Positions 35,643 through 45,446 of a stretch of DNA of 64,000 nt are shown in pieces. Made by a program: the position numbers and the translations under genes. The notes beneath the pieces were generated by a model. That model was not told the DNA's origin. It made no database searches and saw nothing but the letters and a program-made list of their open reading frames with translations. How positions within the stretch are numbered: the first letter of the stretch is position 1; the number at the start of each line of letters is the position of its first letter. The stretch comes from Verrucomicrobiales bacterium (GTDB lineage Bacteria; Verrucomicrobiota; Verrucomicrobiia; Verrucomicrobiales; DEV007), in contig JARGNI010000013.1 of NCBI GenBank assembly GCA_029213195.1, positions 62,001 through 126,000 on the forward strand, in the 5' to 3' direction.

Positions 35643-37721
35643 ATGCCTACTTTTCTTCCAGATTGTGGTTCACACTTTCCTCTCGGAGCAACGGCTCACG
35701 AGGATGGCTCGGTGAATTTTGCTGTCGTCTCCCAGGATGCCGATGCGGTCTTTCTCTGCCTGTTCACGGACCCGGAAAACCCGAATCGGGAAACTCATCG
35801 CCTCGAGCTTCCCGGCAAGTATCGGGATATCTGTTTCGGTCGGGTCACTGGGATCCCAGCCGGCTCTGCCTACGGGTTCCGCGCGAAGGGCCCCTGGAAA
35901 CCGAAATCCAGCCACTATTTCAACGAGACGAAGCTCCTCCTCGACCCGTATGCGAGACACATCGTGCAACCTTCCCGCTACTATGCGTCGATGAAAGGGA
36001 TGCGCCCCGATGGAGATCCCTGTCTCGCCGACAGCGGCTTTCACGCCCCCCGGGCAGCCGTCCCTATCTTTTCGGAGTATGACTGGGAAGGAGACACTCT
36101 TCCTCAAATCCCGATGACCGAGTCCGCGATCTGCGAACTCCACGTCAAAGGCTTCTCGAAGCTGAACCCGGATGTTCCTGAAGAGATCCGCGGAACCTAT
36201 GCAGGTCTCGCGCATCCCGCCAGCATCGACTACCTCAGGAATCTCGGGATTACTTCCGTGCAGCTGCTCCCGGTCCATCAGCACCTCGACGACTCCTTCC
36301 TCCTCGAACGAGGACTGGTGAACTACTGGGGCTACAACACGATCGGATTTTTTGCTCCCGAGGCGCGATATGCCTCCAGCAATGATCCGGTGAACGAGTT
36401 TCGGGACATGGTGAAAGCGCTCCATCGCGCCGGTCTCGAGGTCATCCTCGATGTGGTCTACAACCATACGGGCGAGGCAGGGATTGAGGGGCCGACCTGC
36501 CTGCTCCGAGGTCTCGACAACCGCTGCTACTACCACACCGTGGCGGAGCACCCCGAGCGATACGAGGATTTCACAGGTTGCGGAAACTCGGTCGATGTTT
36601 CTCACCCTCGCAGTCTCCGCCTCATCCTCGACAGCATGCGCTACTGGGTCGAGGAAATGCATGTCGATGGATTCCGTTTCGACCTCGCCGTCGAACTGGC
36701 ACGGAACCCGAAAATGTTCAAGAGAAGGGCCGCTTTCTTTCAAGCCATCCACCAGGATCCTGTGCTGTCACAAACCAAGCTGATCGCCGAACCCTGGGAC
36801 CTCGGTCCGGACGGCTACCAGATCGGAAATTTTCCCAACGACTGGAGCGAGCTGAATGGAAAGTTTCGGGACGATGTTCGGCGGTTCTGGAAAGGAGACG
36901 TCGATGTCATGGGAGACTTTGCTGCGAGGATCACCGGGAGTGAGCAACTTTTCTCCCACAATCGGAGAACTCCCGCAGCCAGTGTGAACCTCATCACCTC
37001 GCACGATGGATTCACCCTCAACGATCTCGTCAGTTACAACGAGAAACACAACTTGGCGAACGGGGAAGGCAACCGAGATGGCGACTCGCACAACCTGTCC
37101 TGGAATCACGGCATCGAAGGTCCCACCGACGATCCCTACATCCGGGAACTGCGATCCCGCCAGGTCCGAAATTTCCTGACCACCCTGATTCTTTCGCAGG
37201 GTGTCCCCTTTCTCCTCGCTGGCGATGAGCGAAGAAGAACCCAGCAGGGAAACAACAACACCTATTGCCAGGACAACGAACTCAACTGGATCTCCTGGGA
37301 CGATTCCCCGGAAGCCACCGCTACGATCGAGTTTGTGCGCCGACTTTTCGAATTGCGCAGACAGCATCCCTCGCTGCGACGAGATGCCTTCTTCACCGGA
37401 AACCCGGATCCATCCACCGGACTCCCCGACGTGTGCTGGCTCCGACCCGATGGGGTCATGAAAAAATCTGCCGACTGGAACGGAAAGAAATCGGGTGCCT
37501 TTTCGATGATCATTCCCGGAGACACCGGAGAAGCGGCCCTGCTTTTCTGTTTCAACGCACGATCCGAAGACAAGACCTTCTCCCTTCCCAAGCTCGAGGG
37601 AGAGCATTGGGAATTGATCCTCGATACCGCCTCTGCCAATCCGGTTCCAGAGGAGGCCAAGTCCTCTTCCGAAACTCTCTTGATTGCAAAATCCTGCCAG
37701 ATCTGGAAGGAAGTGCGCTGA
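35643..37721 (+). CDS. glgX: Glycogen debranching enzyme GlgX (GH13 isoamylase type)
   Basis: Protein of 692 aa from MPTFLPDCGSHFPLGATAHEDG. An N-terminal CBM48-like domain (NFAVVSQDADAVFLCLF) is followed by the GH13 barrel: DVVYNHTGE (region I), DGFRFDLAVEL with the nucleophile Asp (region II), LIAEPWDLGPDGYQ with the acid/base Glu (region III) and ITSHDGFTLNDLVSY (region IV). The enzyme hydrolyses alpha-1,6 branch points of phosphorylase-limit glycogen. FLLAGDERRRTQQGNNNTYCQDNELNW is also characteristic. Earlier ATGs (35559, 35592) exist in frame, but homology begins at 35643. No other glycogen genes are adjacent. Confidence 0.93.
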   Translation: MPTFLPDCGSHFPLGATAHEDGSVNFAVVSQDADAVFLCLFTDPENPNRETHRLELPGKYRDICFGRVTGIPAGSAYGFRAKGPWKPKSSHYFNETKLLLDPYARHIVQPSRYYASMKGMRPDGDPCLADSGFHAPRAAVPIFSEYDWEGDTLPQIPMTESAICELHVKGFSKLNPDVPEEIRGTYAGLAHPASIDYLRNLGITSVQLLPVHQHLDDSFLLERGLVNYWGYNTIGFFAPEARYASSNDPVNEFRDMVKALHRAGLEVILDVVYNHTGEAGIEGPTCLLRGLDNRCYYHTVAEHPERYEDFTGCGNSVDVSHPRSLRLILDSMRYWVEEMHVDGFRFDLAVELARNPKMFKRRAAFFQAIHQDPVLSQTKLIAEPWDLGPDGYQIGNFPNDWSELNGKFRDDVRRFWKGDVDVMGDFAARITGSEQLFSHNRRTPAASVNLITSHDGFTLNDLVSYNEKHNLANGEGNRDGDSHNLSWNHGIEGPTDDPYIRELRSRQVRNFLTTLILSQGVPFLLAGDERRRTQQGNNNTYCQDNELNWISWDDSPEATATIEFVRRLFELRRQHPSLRRDAFFTGNPDPSTGLPDVCWLRPDGVMKKSADWNGKKSGAFSMIIPGDTGEAALLFCFNARSEDKTFSLPKLEGEHWELILDTASANPVPEEAKSSSETLLIAKSCQIWKEVR

Positions 37722-37733
37722 GGCGTCACGAAC

Positions 37734-38588
37734 TCACGACTTCACATCGCGACGCTCGAAGACCAACCACCCGAGCACGAATCCAGTAGCTCCGATTCCA
37801 AGAAGCCAAGCGGCCTCCTGCCAGAACTGAGCCCAGGGAATATCCTGGTAGAGCAAGAGCAGCCACGCATTCATCCGCTCGGTAATGAAGTAATCCCGAT
37901 ACGGATCAAAGGCAGGTAGCGGAATTGCCGAAAGCACCCGGTCTGAAACAATGATGGCTACAGTCACGATCGTAGCGGCAGCAGGCTTGATCTTGAAACA
38001 GCTGAGAAAAAAAGCGATCCCAGTCACGGGCAGGTAAATGAGTGAGAACCCGAGGATCGCGAGAAAGTATCGCTGCATCCCTTCTCCCCAGTCAAAGAGA
38101 CTGATGCGGGGCAATTCAGGAGTCCAGACCAACATCCCTCCTCCCCACCCACGACCGAGGACGCCCACCCAGAGAGCGGTCACCCCGACAAAGAGAAAGA
38201 GGATTGTTGTGTAGATCTGGCAGGAAAGAAACTTCACGAGAAGGAGTCGGAACCGGGAAATGGGTCTCACAAGCAACAGACGCAGATTCCCATCCTCAGT
38301 CTCTTTCGCGACGATATCACCACCGATCAGGGCGACGAAGACCACGCCCAGCAAGAGCATCGTGAAGGCGACGATCAGAAAGGCAAGAGTCAGGGCCGAG
38401 AAATATTCATCGAATCCCCCGGCGACCCGCTGGATGAATCCCTCCATTCGGGCTTCCGCCTTTTCTCGTGTCCAGAGCCAGTAGAAGAGCACTTCGACGG
38501 CCAGGAAAATCGCGAAACCGATGTAGGTCCGACGTCTTGCAAAGAGACGAAACAGTTCCCATCGCAGCTGCTGAAAGAAAAGCTTCAT
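37734..38588 (-). CDS. ABC-2 type transporter permease
   Basis: Protein of 284 aa with six or so transmembrane helices: an N-terminal RRRTYIGFAIFLAVEVLFYWLW, then LTLAFLIVAFTMLLLGVVFVALIGGDIVAKETEDGNLRLLLVRPISR, the conserved helix-2/loop block of ABC-2 permeases (NatB/YhaP-like). Its ATG overlaps the stop of the ATPase gene by four bases, so the two subunits are made together. Cargo is unknown; ABC-2 exporters move lipids, drugs, polysaccharides or ions, or assist gliding-type machineries. Confidence 0.9.
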   Translation of the reverse strand: MKLFFQQLRWELFRLFARRRTYIGFAIFLAVEVLFYWLWTREKAEARMEGFIQRVAGGFDEYFSALTLAFLIVAFTMLLLGVVFVALIGGDIVAKETEDGNLRLLLVRPISRFRLLLVKFLSCQIYTTILFLFVGVTALWVGVLGRGWGGGMLVWTPELPRISLFDWGEGMQRYFLAILGFSLIYLPVTGIAFFLSCFKIKPAAATIVTVAIIVSDRVLSAIPLPAFDPYRDYFITERMNAWLLLLYQDIPWAQFWQEAAWLLGIGATGFVLGWLVFERRDVKS

Positions 38589-39493
38589 GAGCTCTCCCCC
38601 TTCGCGTCGGATTCACTGCAGCGCAGATAGAGTTGTTCGAGGGTATCCCTCTCCGCAGAAAAATGAGACACTTTTCCCCCTCCGTTCACGATCTGGGAGA
38701 GAAGTTCCGAAGCAGATCGATTCTCGGGAAAGAGGATCCCACCCTCCATTTTCTCGCCTCCGAGAGATTCACAAAGCCTCGCAGTCTCTACGGGATTTTC
38801 ACTCTCAATCCGATAGAGCACCCGATCGCTCTCCAATCCCCCGGCCTTTCCTTCGTAGACCTTGTGCCCTCCTTTCAAGATCACCACCTCGTCACACACC
38901 TGCTCCACCTCGGCGAGAAGATGCGAACTCAGCAAGACCGTCAAGCCCAGCCGCTCTCGCAACTCCAGCAACTGCGTTCGAAACTCGACGATACCTTCCG
39001 GGTCCAGTCCATCCGTCGGTTCGTCGAGAACGAGGAGCTCGGGTTGGGGCAGGATGGCCTGGGCCAGGGCAAGACGCTGACGCATCCCGTGGCTGTAGCT
39101 CCCGACTCGATCCTCGATACGACCGGAAAGCCCGACCCACTCGACCGCTTCTTCCATTTCCTTTTTGGAAACGCCACCCGAGTAGGCACTCAGAATCTGG
39201 AGATTCCTCCACCCTGACAAATACTCATAAAATATCGGAGCCTCGAAAATCGCCCCGATTTTCCGGAGGGCCTTCTCCCTCTCCTTTCGCACCTGGACTC
39301 CGCCCACAAAGACATCGCCCTGATCGGGGTAGACCATTCCAAGGATAATTCCCAAAGCCGTACTCTTTCCCGCACCATTGTGCCCCAGGAGCCCGCAGAT
39401 CGCCCCTTTCTCCACCCCGAAGGAAACCTGATCCAAGGCTGGCCCACGCTTCTTCTGAAAGGTCTTGGTGAGCTCGGTGACTTCCAACATCAT
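38585..39493 (-). CDS. ABC transporter ATP-binding protein (ABC-2 exporter type)
   Basis: Protein of 302 aa starting MMLEVTELTKTFQKKRGPAL. Walker A GHNGAGKST, Q-loop IFEAPIFYEYLSGWRN, signature SYSHGMRQRLALAQA (SHGM replaces SGGQ, common in this subfamily), Walker B LLVLDEPTDGLDPEG and the H-loop LLSSHLL are all present. The C-terminal ~80 residues form the accessory domain of NatA/CcmA-like ATPases. ATG 39490 is one codon later and equally good. The gene lies directly downstream of a pseudopilin gene, which may put all three under one promoter. Confidence 0.93.
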   Translation of the reverse strand: MMLEVTELTKTFQKKRGPALDQVSFGVEKGAICGLLGHNGAGKSTALGIILGMVYPDQGDVFVGGVQVRKEREKALRKIGAIFEAPIFYEYLSGWRNLQILSAYSGGVSKKEMEEAVEWVGLSGRIEDRVGSYSHGMRQRLALAQAILPQPELLVLDEPTDGLDPEGIVEFRTQLLELRERLGLTVLLSSHLLAEVEQVCDEVVILKGGHKVYEGKAGGLESDRVLYRIESENPVETARLCESLGGEKMEGGILFPENRSASELLSQIVNGGGKVSHFSAERDTLEQLYLRCSESDAKGESS

Positions 39494-39494
39494 A

Positions 39495-40034
39495 TCAGCG
39501 ATTGTCGACGACGAACTGGACCTCTCGGAGCACATGACCATCCGCGTAGAGCACGTTGACACCGTCCCCGATGTGCTCGTGAAAATTTTCCTTGTCCGAG
39601 ACAACCGGGATCCCTGATTCGTGGCTTTTCATTCCCAGCAGATCCATATTCCCGAGACGCTGTCCATTGACGAGACTGTTCCAGAAATAGCTCGAACCGG
39701 TGCGCTCGAAAAAGTCGGAATGATCTGCCGGGCATTGGAAAATAAACTCATCCGGGACATATTCGAGAAGCACCGTATCGAGAGTGGGAATTTCCTCCTC
39801 CCGTGATTCCCTTGCCGTCGCGAGATCTGGATACCGGCGACCATTTTCGAGGAAGTAATTGTTCAAGCCTATCCCAATGTCCCGCAGCTTCCCGACACAC
39901 TGGGTCGACATGGCGGAAGCCTTCATCTTGGAGGCCGATGGGATCAGGATCGCCGCAAGGGCACCCAACACCGCAAGAGTCACGAGGATTTCCACGAAGG
40001 TCAGACCTCGACTGTTTTCCGATCTCATGATCAT
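39495..40034 (-). CDS. Type IV prepilin-like (pseudopilin) protein
   Basis: Protein of 179 aa. The leader MIMRSENSRG is followed by LTFVEILVTLAVLGALAAIL, with Gly at the cleavage site and Glu at +5: a textbook class III signal for prepilin peptidase. The C-terminal NVLYADGHVLRE is the ADGHV motif of the verrucomicrobial/planctomycete DUF1559-like pseudopilins. The protein should be part of a type II secretion or pilus-like fibre and could use the PilMN/PilO-type platform encoded at 3819-5613. The start overlaps the previous gene's stop by four bases. Confidence 0.9.
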   Translation of the reverse strand: MIMRSENSRGLTFVEILVTLAVLGALAAILIPSASKMKASAMSTQCVGKLRDIGIGLNNYFLENGRRYPDLATARESREEEIPTLDTVLLEYVPDEFIFQCPADHSDFFERTGSSYFWNSLVNGQRLGNMDLLGMKSHESGIPVVSDKENFHEHIGDGVNVLYADGHVLREVQFVVDNR

Positions 40035-40639
40035 CTCGGCCGACCTCCCATTCCTCCCATCACGCTCTGCAACTCTTCCATGAGAGGAGCGAGATCGATC
40101 TTGGTTTCGGCGGATGCGTCGGAGAGGTAGGACTGCAAACCGGCTTCGGCGATTCTTTCCGCAATTTCGGGATCCGCTTCTTCAAAACGATTCTGCCCAT
40201 CTCGACCAACACCCTCCTCGCTACGAATCCGGCTGAGCGCCCGATCCACCATCTGCTTTCTCTCTTCGCGATCCATCTCGTTGAAAGTCTGCATCATCTG
40301 CTGAAAGGCTCTCCCGATTCGCTGTTCGAGGAAGAAGATCTGCTCCTCTCCGTTCAATTCACCGAAGAAATTCCTTCTCGGATCGTCTTCTTCCTGCTCG
40401 GCAAGCTTCGCAACCTCTTCCGCTTCCATTGCGTTCAGCATCTCGGCCACCCTCGAAATCACCTGCTTCCGCTCCTCGGGATCTTTCATTTCCTCCATTG
40501 GATTCTCCTCCTGGTAGGCGACCAGCCGCTCGATGGTGGGCTTCTTTGATCCGGCGATTTTGACCACAGCAAAGACCACCCCCCAGACGAGGAGCAGAGC
40601 CACGATACCACGGACTACGATGAGGTTTCTGGCATTCAT
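40031..40639 (-). CDS. Single-pass membrane protein with helical acidic domain, unknown function
   Basis: Protein of 202 aa. One N-terminal transmembrane helix (IVVRGIVALLLVWGVVFAVVKI) is followed by a long charged helical region rich in Glu, Arg and Gln, with coiled-coil character around EMLNAMEAEEVAKLAEQEEDD, and a Gly/Met/Arg tail. I do not recognise the family. It is coupled to the pseudopilin gene by an ATGA overlap, so it may be an assembly or stability partner. Confidence 0.75.
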   Translation of the reverse strand: MNARNLIVVRGIVALLLVWGVVFAVVKIAGSKKPTIERLVAYQEENPMEEMKDPEERKQVISRVAEMLNAMEAEEVAKLAEQEEDDPRRNFFGELNGEEQIFFLEQRIGRAFQQMMQTFNEMDREERKQMVDRALSRIRSEEGVGRDGQNRFEEADPEIAERIAEAGLQSYLSDASAETKIDLAPLMEELQSVMGGMGGRPR

Positions 40640-40672
40640 TCCTGAGAAGAGACGAGAGTCGACCTCACGAGG

Positions 40673-42220
40673 TTACGTCTGCGGGGGTCGTTTCAATCGG
40701 CTTTTGAGTTCGGACAGCGTGTAGACCCGCGTCACCACCACGGAAAGGAGATAAAGAACCACCCCTGCCATGACCAAGGCAAGAAGCACACCGACCCGAA
40801 TCAGGAAACGCCCATCCTCAAACAGGATGGGGGCAGCAAGCTTTGCCAGCCCCCACACGGCGCCCCCCATGAGCAGGGAAGCGAGCAGGATGCGAAAGAC
40901 TCGGCTGAAGAAACCCTTCACGATCCCCATGAAATTCGCATTCCTCAGACCAAACCAGAGCAGGACCACATTCACCCACCCGGCGATCGAGGTCGCCAAG
41001 GCACACCCGACCGGTCCGAGCCAGAGGAACAACGGATAGACCAGGACCATATTGGTCAACGCCGTCGCGATGGAAAACCGCATCGGAGTCTTCGTATCCT
41101 CTCTCGCGAAATAACCAGGCTGCAGGACTTTGGTAAGCACATAGGCGGGTACCCCCGGGGCAAAGGCCATCAAGACCCAGCCTGCGGTCACCGCAGCTTC
41201 CTTGCTGAACTCTCCCCCTTCGAAAATGCCATACATGATCTCCTGGGGAATCACGAGCATCGCAACGGTCGCGGGAAGAGAAAGCAGCAACGCCATTTCC
41301 ATTCCCTGGTTCAGGCATTTCTTCGCGCCCTCGTCATCTCCTCCTCGAAGATTGCGGGTGATTTCAGTGAGAAGGACCACGCTCCCGGCCATTCCGATAA
41401 TGCCAAGCGGAAGCTGCTGAATGCGATCTGCGTAGTAGATCGAGGCCTGCCCGCCCACGTCGAAGGAAGCCACCGCCTGCCCGACCAGGAGATTGAGCTG
41501 CTGCACACCGGCACTGAGCAATCCGGGAGCCATGAGGATCCCAAGCCTCTTCATATCGGCATTAATCTTTGGAAGACGAGGACGGAGCCGAACGCCACGA
41601 CGCAGGGCGGTGAATAAAACCACGGCCAGCTGCAGGACACCACTTACGACAACGGACCAGCAGAGCACCTCGAGAGGCTGACCGGTCCTGGGAATAACGA
41701 AGAGAAGAGCTCCGAGAAAAACCAGGTTCAAGACCACATAGGCAAAGGCGGGAGCTCCGAAGACTCGACGACTGTTCAAGACCCCACTGAGCGCGGCGAC
41801 GAGACAGATGAAGACGAGATAGACGACCGTGATCCGAGAAGCATCCACTGCCAACTCGAGTCGCCCGTCTTCCGCATAGCCCCAGTTCGTGTATCTCACA
41901 ATCGGCTCCATGAAGATGAAGGCGACCACGAAGCAGACGAGCAGGATCGTCGCCATCAGGGAAAGGGTGCGATTGGCAAAGGCATCGGCAGCCTCGTCGC
42001 CCTGCTCCTCGAGACGACGACTGTACATTGGCACGAAGGCGGCGTTGAAAGCTCCTTCTCCGAAGATTCGTCGAAACACATTGGGAAACCGGAAAGCCGC
42101 CACCCAGACGTCCGCCATCGCTCCCCCACCAAGATGGACGGCAATCAACTTGTCCCGGACAAAACCGAGAATCCGGCTCAGCAAGGTGAACCCTCCGACA
42201 GTGAATAGAGATCGGATCAT
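40673..42220 (-). CDS. murJ: Lipid II flippase MurJ
   Basis: Protein of 515 aa with about 14 transmembrane helices of the MVF/MATE-like MOP fold. The N-terminus SLFTVGGFTLLSRILGFVRDKLIAV has the essential Arg and Asp of TM1, then VAFRFPN-like AAFRFPNVFRRIFGEGAFNAAFVPMYS, and QLPLGIIGMAGSVVLLTEITR in the second half. MurJ flips lipid II across the inner membrane for peptidoglycan synthesis. Its presence indicates a peptidoglycan-containing cell, as known for Verrucomicrobia. It ends 33 bases before the hypothetical membrane-protein gene on the same strand. Confidence 0.96.
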   Translation of the reverse strand: MIRSLFTVGGFTLLSRILGFVRDKLIAVHLGGGAMADVWVAAFRFPNVFRRIFGEGAFNAAFVPMYSRRLEEQGDEAADAFANRTLSLMATILLVCFVVAFIFMEPIVRYTNWGYAEDGRLELAVDASRITVVYLVFICLVAALSGVLNSRRVFGAPAFAYVVLNLVFLGALLFVIPRTGQPLEVLCWSVVVSGVLQLAVVLFTALRRGVRLRPRLPKINADMKRLGILMAPGLLSAGVQQLNLLVGQAVASFDVGGQASIYYADRIQQLPLGIIGMAGSVVLLTEITRNLRGGDDEGAKKCLNQGMEMALLLSLPATVAMLVIPQEIMYGIFEGGEFSKEAAVTAGWVLMAFAPGVPAYVLTKVLQPGYFAREDTKTPMRFSIATALTNMVLVYPLFLWLGPVGCALATSIAGWVNVVLLWFGLRNANFMGIVKGFFSRVFRILLASLLMGGAVWGLAKLAAPILFEDGRFLIRVGVLLALVMAGVVLYLLSVVVTRVYTLSELKSRLKRPPQT

Positions 42221-42255
42221 CGAAGGGAACCCGTCGTCTCCGGAATCAAAACGCG

Positions 42256-43335
42256 CTACTCACCACCGTCCGCAGGCGCAGCCTTTGCTTTCTCCGCTTC
42301 CGGCTCGGCTTTCTCGCCCTCCGACTCAGCAGGCTTGGGAGCAGGTTTCGCCGATGGCGGAAGATTCTCGATACGAGGTCCGGGCAGTCGGGGCCCAGGC
42401 TGTCGAGCCCCGGGTCGCTGCGAAGACGCGGGCTTCTCCCCACCTCCCCAGAAAACCGCAGGCGGTTTCAGATCATTGGCCCCGTCCTCGAATTTCGTTC
42501 CAACTTCCCGAAGGGTGGGAATCTTCTTCACCGCTTCGATCCCGTTCTTGATGTCGGCAGGATCAAACACGAGGCGAGTGAGTCGCAAGCCACCAAGCGG
42601 ACTGAGATCCGTCACATCCGTATCCCCGATGTGAAGACGTTGCAGATTGGTTTTGGCGAGAGGGGAAAGATCCGTCACCGGAGTGCGATGCAGAGTCAGG
42701 CTGACCAGTGGACTGGCCGAGAGCGGTGAAATATCGCGGACCGGAGTATCGGTGAGCCACAGCATGCTCAGCGGCATTCCTTTCAGAGCAGAGAGATCCG
42801 TCACCGGGGTATTGACCAGGTTCAATTCCGTGATCGCCAGACCCTCGAGCGGGGAAAGGTCTTCGACCATGGTTCCGCTGAGATAGAGCTTTCGCAGTTC
42901 TGTCATCCCTTTGAGAGGGCTCAAATCCTTCACCACCGTATTCTCGAGGTAAAGTTCCACCATGGGCATCCCCGCGAGCGGTTTCACATCAGGCACCGGA
43001 CAGCCTTGCAGATAGAGTGCCCGCAGAGCCATCCCCTCGAAAACCGTCAAGTCGGTCATGCCACAGTTGTCGAGCGCGACGCCGAGGACCTGGCCGGACT
43101 CATCGATCTGAAACTGACCATTCCCCGAATATCCCGGGTTCTTCTCTCGAATGGCTTCGTGGAGTTTGAGTTCACTCCAGAAAACGGGTTCGGCCGGAGG
43201 TTTCGGAGCAGGTTTCGGCTCCGCTTTTTCAGAAGCCTGAGCTTCCTTCGGCTTCTCGAGAGTTTCCTCGGCCTTCTCACAGGAGAAGCACAGCAGGGCA
43301 AAGGACACGGCGACAAGCGGAGAAAGTCTGAACAT
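42256..43335 (-). CDS. Leucine-rich-repeat lipoprotein
   Basis: Protein of 359 aa from MFRLSPLVAVSFALLCFSCE, with a lipobox (LCFS|C) for lipidation at Cys. After an Ala/Glu/Lys/Pro linker comes about nine repeats of 21-23 residues of the form L-x-L-x-x-T-P-V-x-D-L-S-P-L-x-G-M, as in LVNTPVTDLSALKGMPLSML, the compact LRR type. The tail (from about 300) is Pro/Arg- then Glu/Lys/Ala-rich. Probably an exported protein-binding surface. It is divergent from parE. The frame is open to 43455, but only the ATG at 43335 gives the lipoprotein signal. Confidence 0.88.
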   Translation of the reverse strand: MFRLSPLVAVSFALLCFSCEKAEETLEKPKEAQASEKAEPKPAPKPPAEPVFWSELKLHEAIREKNPGYSGNGQFQIDESGQVLGVALDNCGMTDLTVFEGMALRALYLQGCPVPDVKPLAGMPMVELYLENTVVKDLSPLKGMTELRKLYLSGTMVEDLSPLEGLAITELNLVNTPVTDLSALKGMPLSMLWLTDTPVRDISPLSASPLVSLTLHRTPVTDLSPLAKTNLQRLHIGDTDVTDLSPLGGLRLTRLVFDPADIKNGIEAVKKIPTLREVGTKFEDGANDLKPPAVFWGGGEKPASSQRPGARQPGPRLPGPRIENLPPSAKPAPKPAESEGEKAEPEAEKAKAAPADGGE

Positions 43336-43458
43336 GCTCCGATCTTCCACGATAGAGCCGATCCGATCAAGGAGTCTCTCATGAGAACCTCGGAGTTTTC
43401 CGTGCTGGTCTTGCTCTTGCCTCATATTCCAGTTTTTCTGGTTTTCCCGACTCAAGGG

Positions 43459-43487
43459 TTGAATTTATTTCACTTTTCCTAAATACT
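43459..43487 (+). promoter_or_regulatory. Candidate promoter of the parE-parC operon
   Basis: TTGAAT at 43459-43464 and AATACT at 43482-43487 are spaced by 17 bases, each with 4 of 6 consensus matches, in an AT-rich patch just before parE. The distance from the -10 to ATG 43513 (25 bases) allows a short leader. Confidence 0.4.
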
Positions 43488-43512
43488 GAAAGATCTCACC
43501 CCTCTGAATCCC

Positions 43513-45405
43513 ATGGCTGCCGACTACAACGAAGAGCATATTCGCTCGCTGGAACCCCGTGAACACATCCGCCTCCGCCCCGGGATGTATATCGGAAAGC
43601 TCGGAGACGGAACCCAGCAGGACGATGGAATCTACATCCTGCTCAAGGAAGTGATCGACAACTGTATCGATGAGTTCGTGATGGGGAACGGAAAGCAGAT
43701 CGATATCGATATCGAAGAGCGTTTCGTTCGAGTCCGCGACTACGGTCGAGGAATCCCCCTGGGAAAGCTCAAGGATTGCGCCTCCATCATCAATACGGGA
43801 GCCAAGTATGACAGCGAGGCATTCAAGAAATCGGTCGGGCTCAATGGCGTGGGTATCAAAGCCGTGAACTTCCTTTCCGAGTTCTTCGAAATTGCAGCTT
43901 TTCGAGACAAGCAGACGAAAGGCATCACTTTCGCAAAGGGCCACATCACGGAAGAGATGAAGCGGGCCGTCAAGTCGCCCGATCCCAGTGGCACCATGGT
44001 GTGCTTCGAGCCGGACGAAGAGATTTTCGGTCCCTACCAGTGGAACCTCGAATACGTCGAGACCATGTTGAGAAACTACGCCTATCTCAACACCGGACTG
44101 ACCCTGTCGCTGAACGGGAAGAAGTTCAAATCCAAGAATGGCCTCCTCGATTTGCTGAACGAAAACCTCGAGGGCGGAGAAAAGCCGATCTACCCTATCA
44201 TTCATCTCGCCGATAAGGACATCGAGGTGGCCTTCACCCACACCGAGCAAACGGGGGAAGAATACTACAGCTTCGTCAACGGCCAGCACACGACGATGGG
44301 AGGAACGCATCTCGCGGCTTTCCGCGAAGCGATCGTCACGACTGTCCGGAACCACTTCAAAAAACAGTATGACGCTCCGGACATCCGCTCCGGAATCGTC
44401 GCAGCCGTTAGCGTCAAGGTGGAGGACCCTGTCTTCGAATCCCAGACCAAGACGAAGCTGGGCTCGACCCACGTGGCCCCGGACGGGGAAACCATTCGAA
44501 CCTTCGTCGGTAACTTCGTCGGTCAGCAGTTGGACAACCATCTGCACCGGAAAAAAGAAACTGCCGATGCGTTTCTCGACAAGGTCCAACGCTCCGAGCA
44601 CGAGCGGAAAGAACTCAAGGGCATCAAGAAACTGGCTCGCGAGCGCGCCAAGCAATCGAAGGTCCACAACAAGAAGCTCCGGGATTGTCGCGCTCACCTC
44701 AATTCCAAGCACAAGCTGAGGCTCGATTCGACCCTCTTCATCACCGAGGGTGACTCCGCCAGCGGCTCGATCACCAAGGCCCGCAATGTCGATACCCAGG
44801 CGGTGTTCTCACTTCGAGGAAAACCGCTCAACTCGTATGGCATGAGCCGCAAGGTGGTCTACCAGAACGAGGAGTTCAACCTTCTCCAGGCTGCCCTGGG
44901 CATCGAGGACGGGCTGGAGGGTTTGCGCTACAACAAGGTCGTCCTCGCAACCGATGCCGATGTCGATGGAATGCACATCCGGCTCCTCGCGATGACCTTT
45001 TTCCTGCAGTTTTTCCCGGACCTGATCCGCGAAGGACACCTCTACATCCTCGAGACTCCCCTCTTCCGCGTGCGGAACAAGAAGGAGACGCGATATTGCT
45101 ACAGCGAGGAAGAACGGCTCCAAGCGTTGGAAGAAGTTAAGACCCCCGAGATCACTCGATTCAAGGGTCTTGGTGAGATCTCACCGGACGAGTTCAAGTT
45201 CTTCATCGGAGAGAATGTCCGACTGGCTCCCGTCGAGATCCCTCCAAAGCCCAAGCTGATCCAGGATCTCCTCGCTTTCTACATGGGCAAGAACACACCC
45301 CAGCGGCAGGATTACATCATCAAGAATCTCAAGGTCGAAGCAGATATCATCGAAGAGGAAGAAGAAGAGCGCGCCGAGGTTCCCAAGGCGGCGAGTGCGG
45401 CTTGA
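43513..45405 (+). CDS. parE: DNA topoisomerase IV subunit B-type (ParE)
   Basis: Protein of 630 aa, the usual length for ParE and shorter than most GyrB. The N-terminus [17 protein letters not shown] and [16 protein letters not shown] (ATP-site Asn/Glu), [11 protein letters not shown], and [18 protein letters not shown] form the GHKL ATPase; the TOPRIM domain has [17 protein letters not shown] and [13 protein letters not shown]. The pattern matches Bacteroidetes-type ParE. With ParC it decatenates chromosomes and relaxes supercoils. It is the first gene of an operon in which parC follows after a four-helix-bundle gene. Confidence 0.94.
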   Translation: MAADYNEEHIRSLEPREHIRLRPGMYIGKLGDGTQQDDGIYILLKEVIDNCIDEFVMGNGKQIDIDIEERFVRVRDYGRGIPLGKLKDCASIINTGAKYDSEAFKKSVGLNGVGIKAVNFLSEFFEIAAFRDKQTKGITFAKGHITEEMKRAVKSPDPSGTMVCFEPDEEIFGPYQWNLEYVETMLRNYAYLNTGLTLSLNGKKFKSKNGLLDLLNENLEGGEKPIYPIIHLADKDIEVAFTHTEQTGEEYYSFVNGQHTTMGGTHLAAFREAIVTTVRNHFKKQYDAPDIRSGIVAAVSVKVEDPVFESQTKTKLGSTHVAPDGETIRTFVGNFVGQQLDNHLHRKKETADAFLDKVQRSEHERKELKGIKKLARERAKQSKVHNKKLRDCRAHLNSKHKLRLDSTLFITEGDSASGSITKARNVDTQAVFSLRGKPLNSYGMSRKVVYQNEEFNLLQAALGIEDGLEGLRYNKVVLATDADVDGMHIRLLAMTFFLQFFPDLIREGHLYILETPLFRVRNKKETRYCYSEEERLQALEEVKTPEITRFKGLGEISPDEFKFFIGENVRLAPVEIPPKPKLIQDLLAFYMGKNTPQRQDYIIKNLKVEADIIEEEEEERAEVPKAASAA

Positions 45406-45446
45406 GGGGGTCTTTTGTTCTCTGGATCGTCTTTGTCTTGCTTGCC

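Noticed and set aside
43465-44712. Long minus-strand frame opposite parE
   Set aside because: Antisense of a highly conserved topoisomerase gene with no features of its own.
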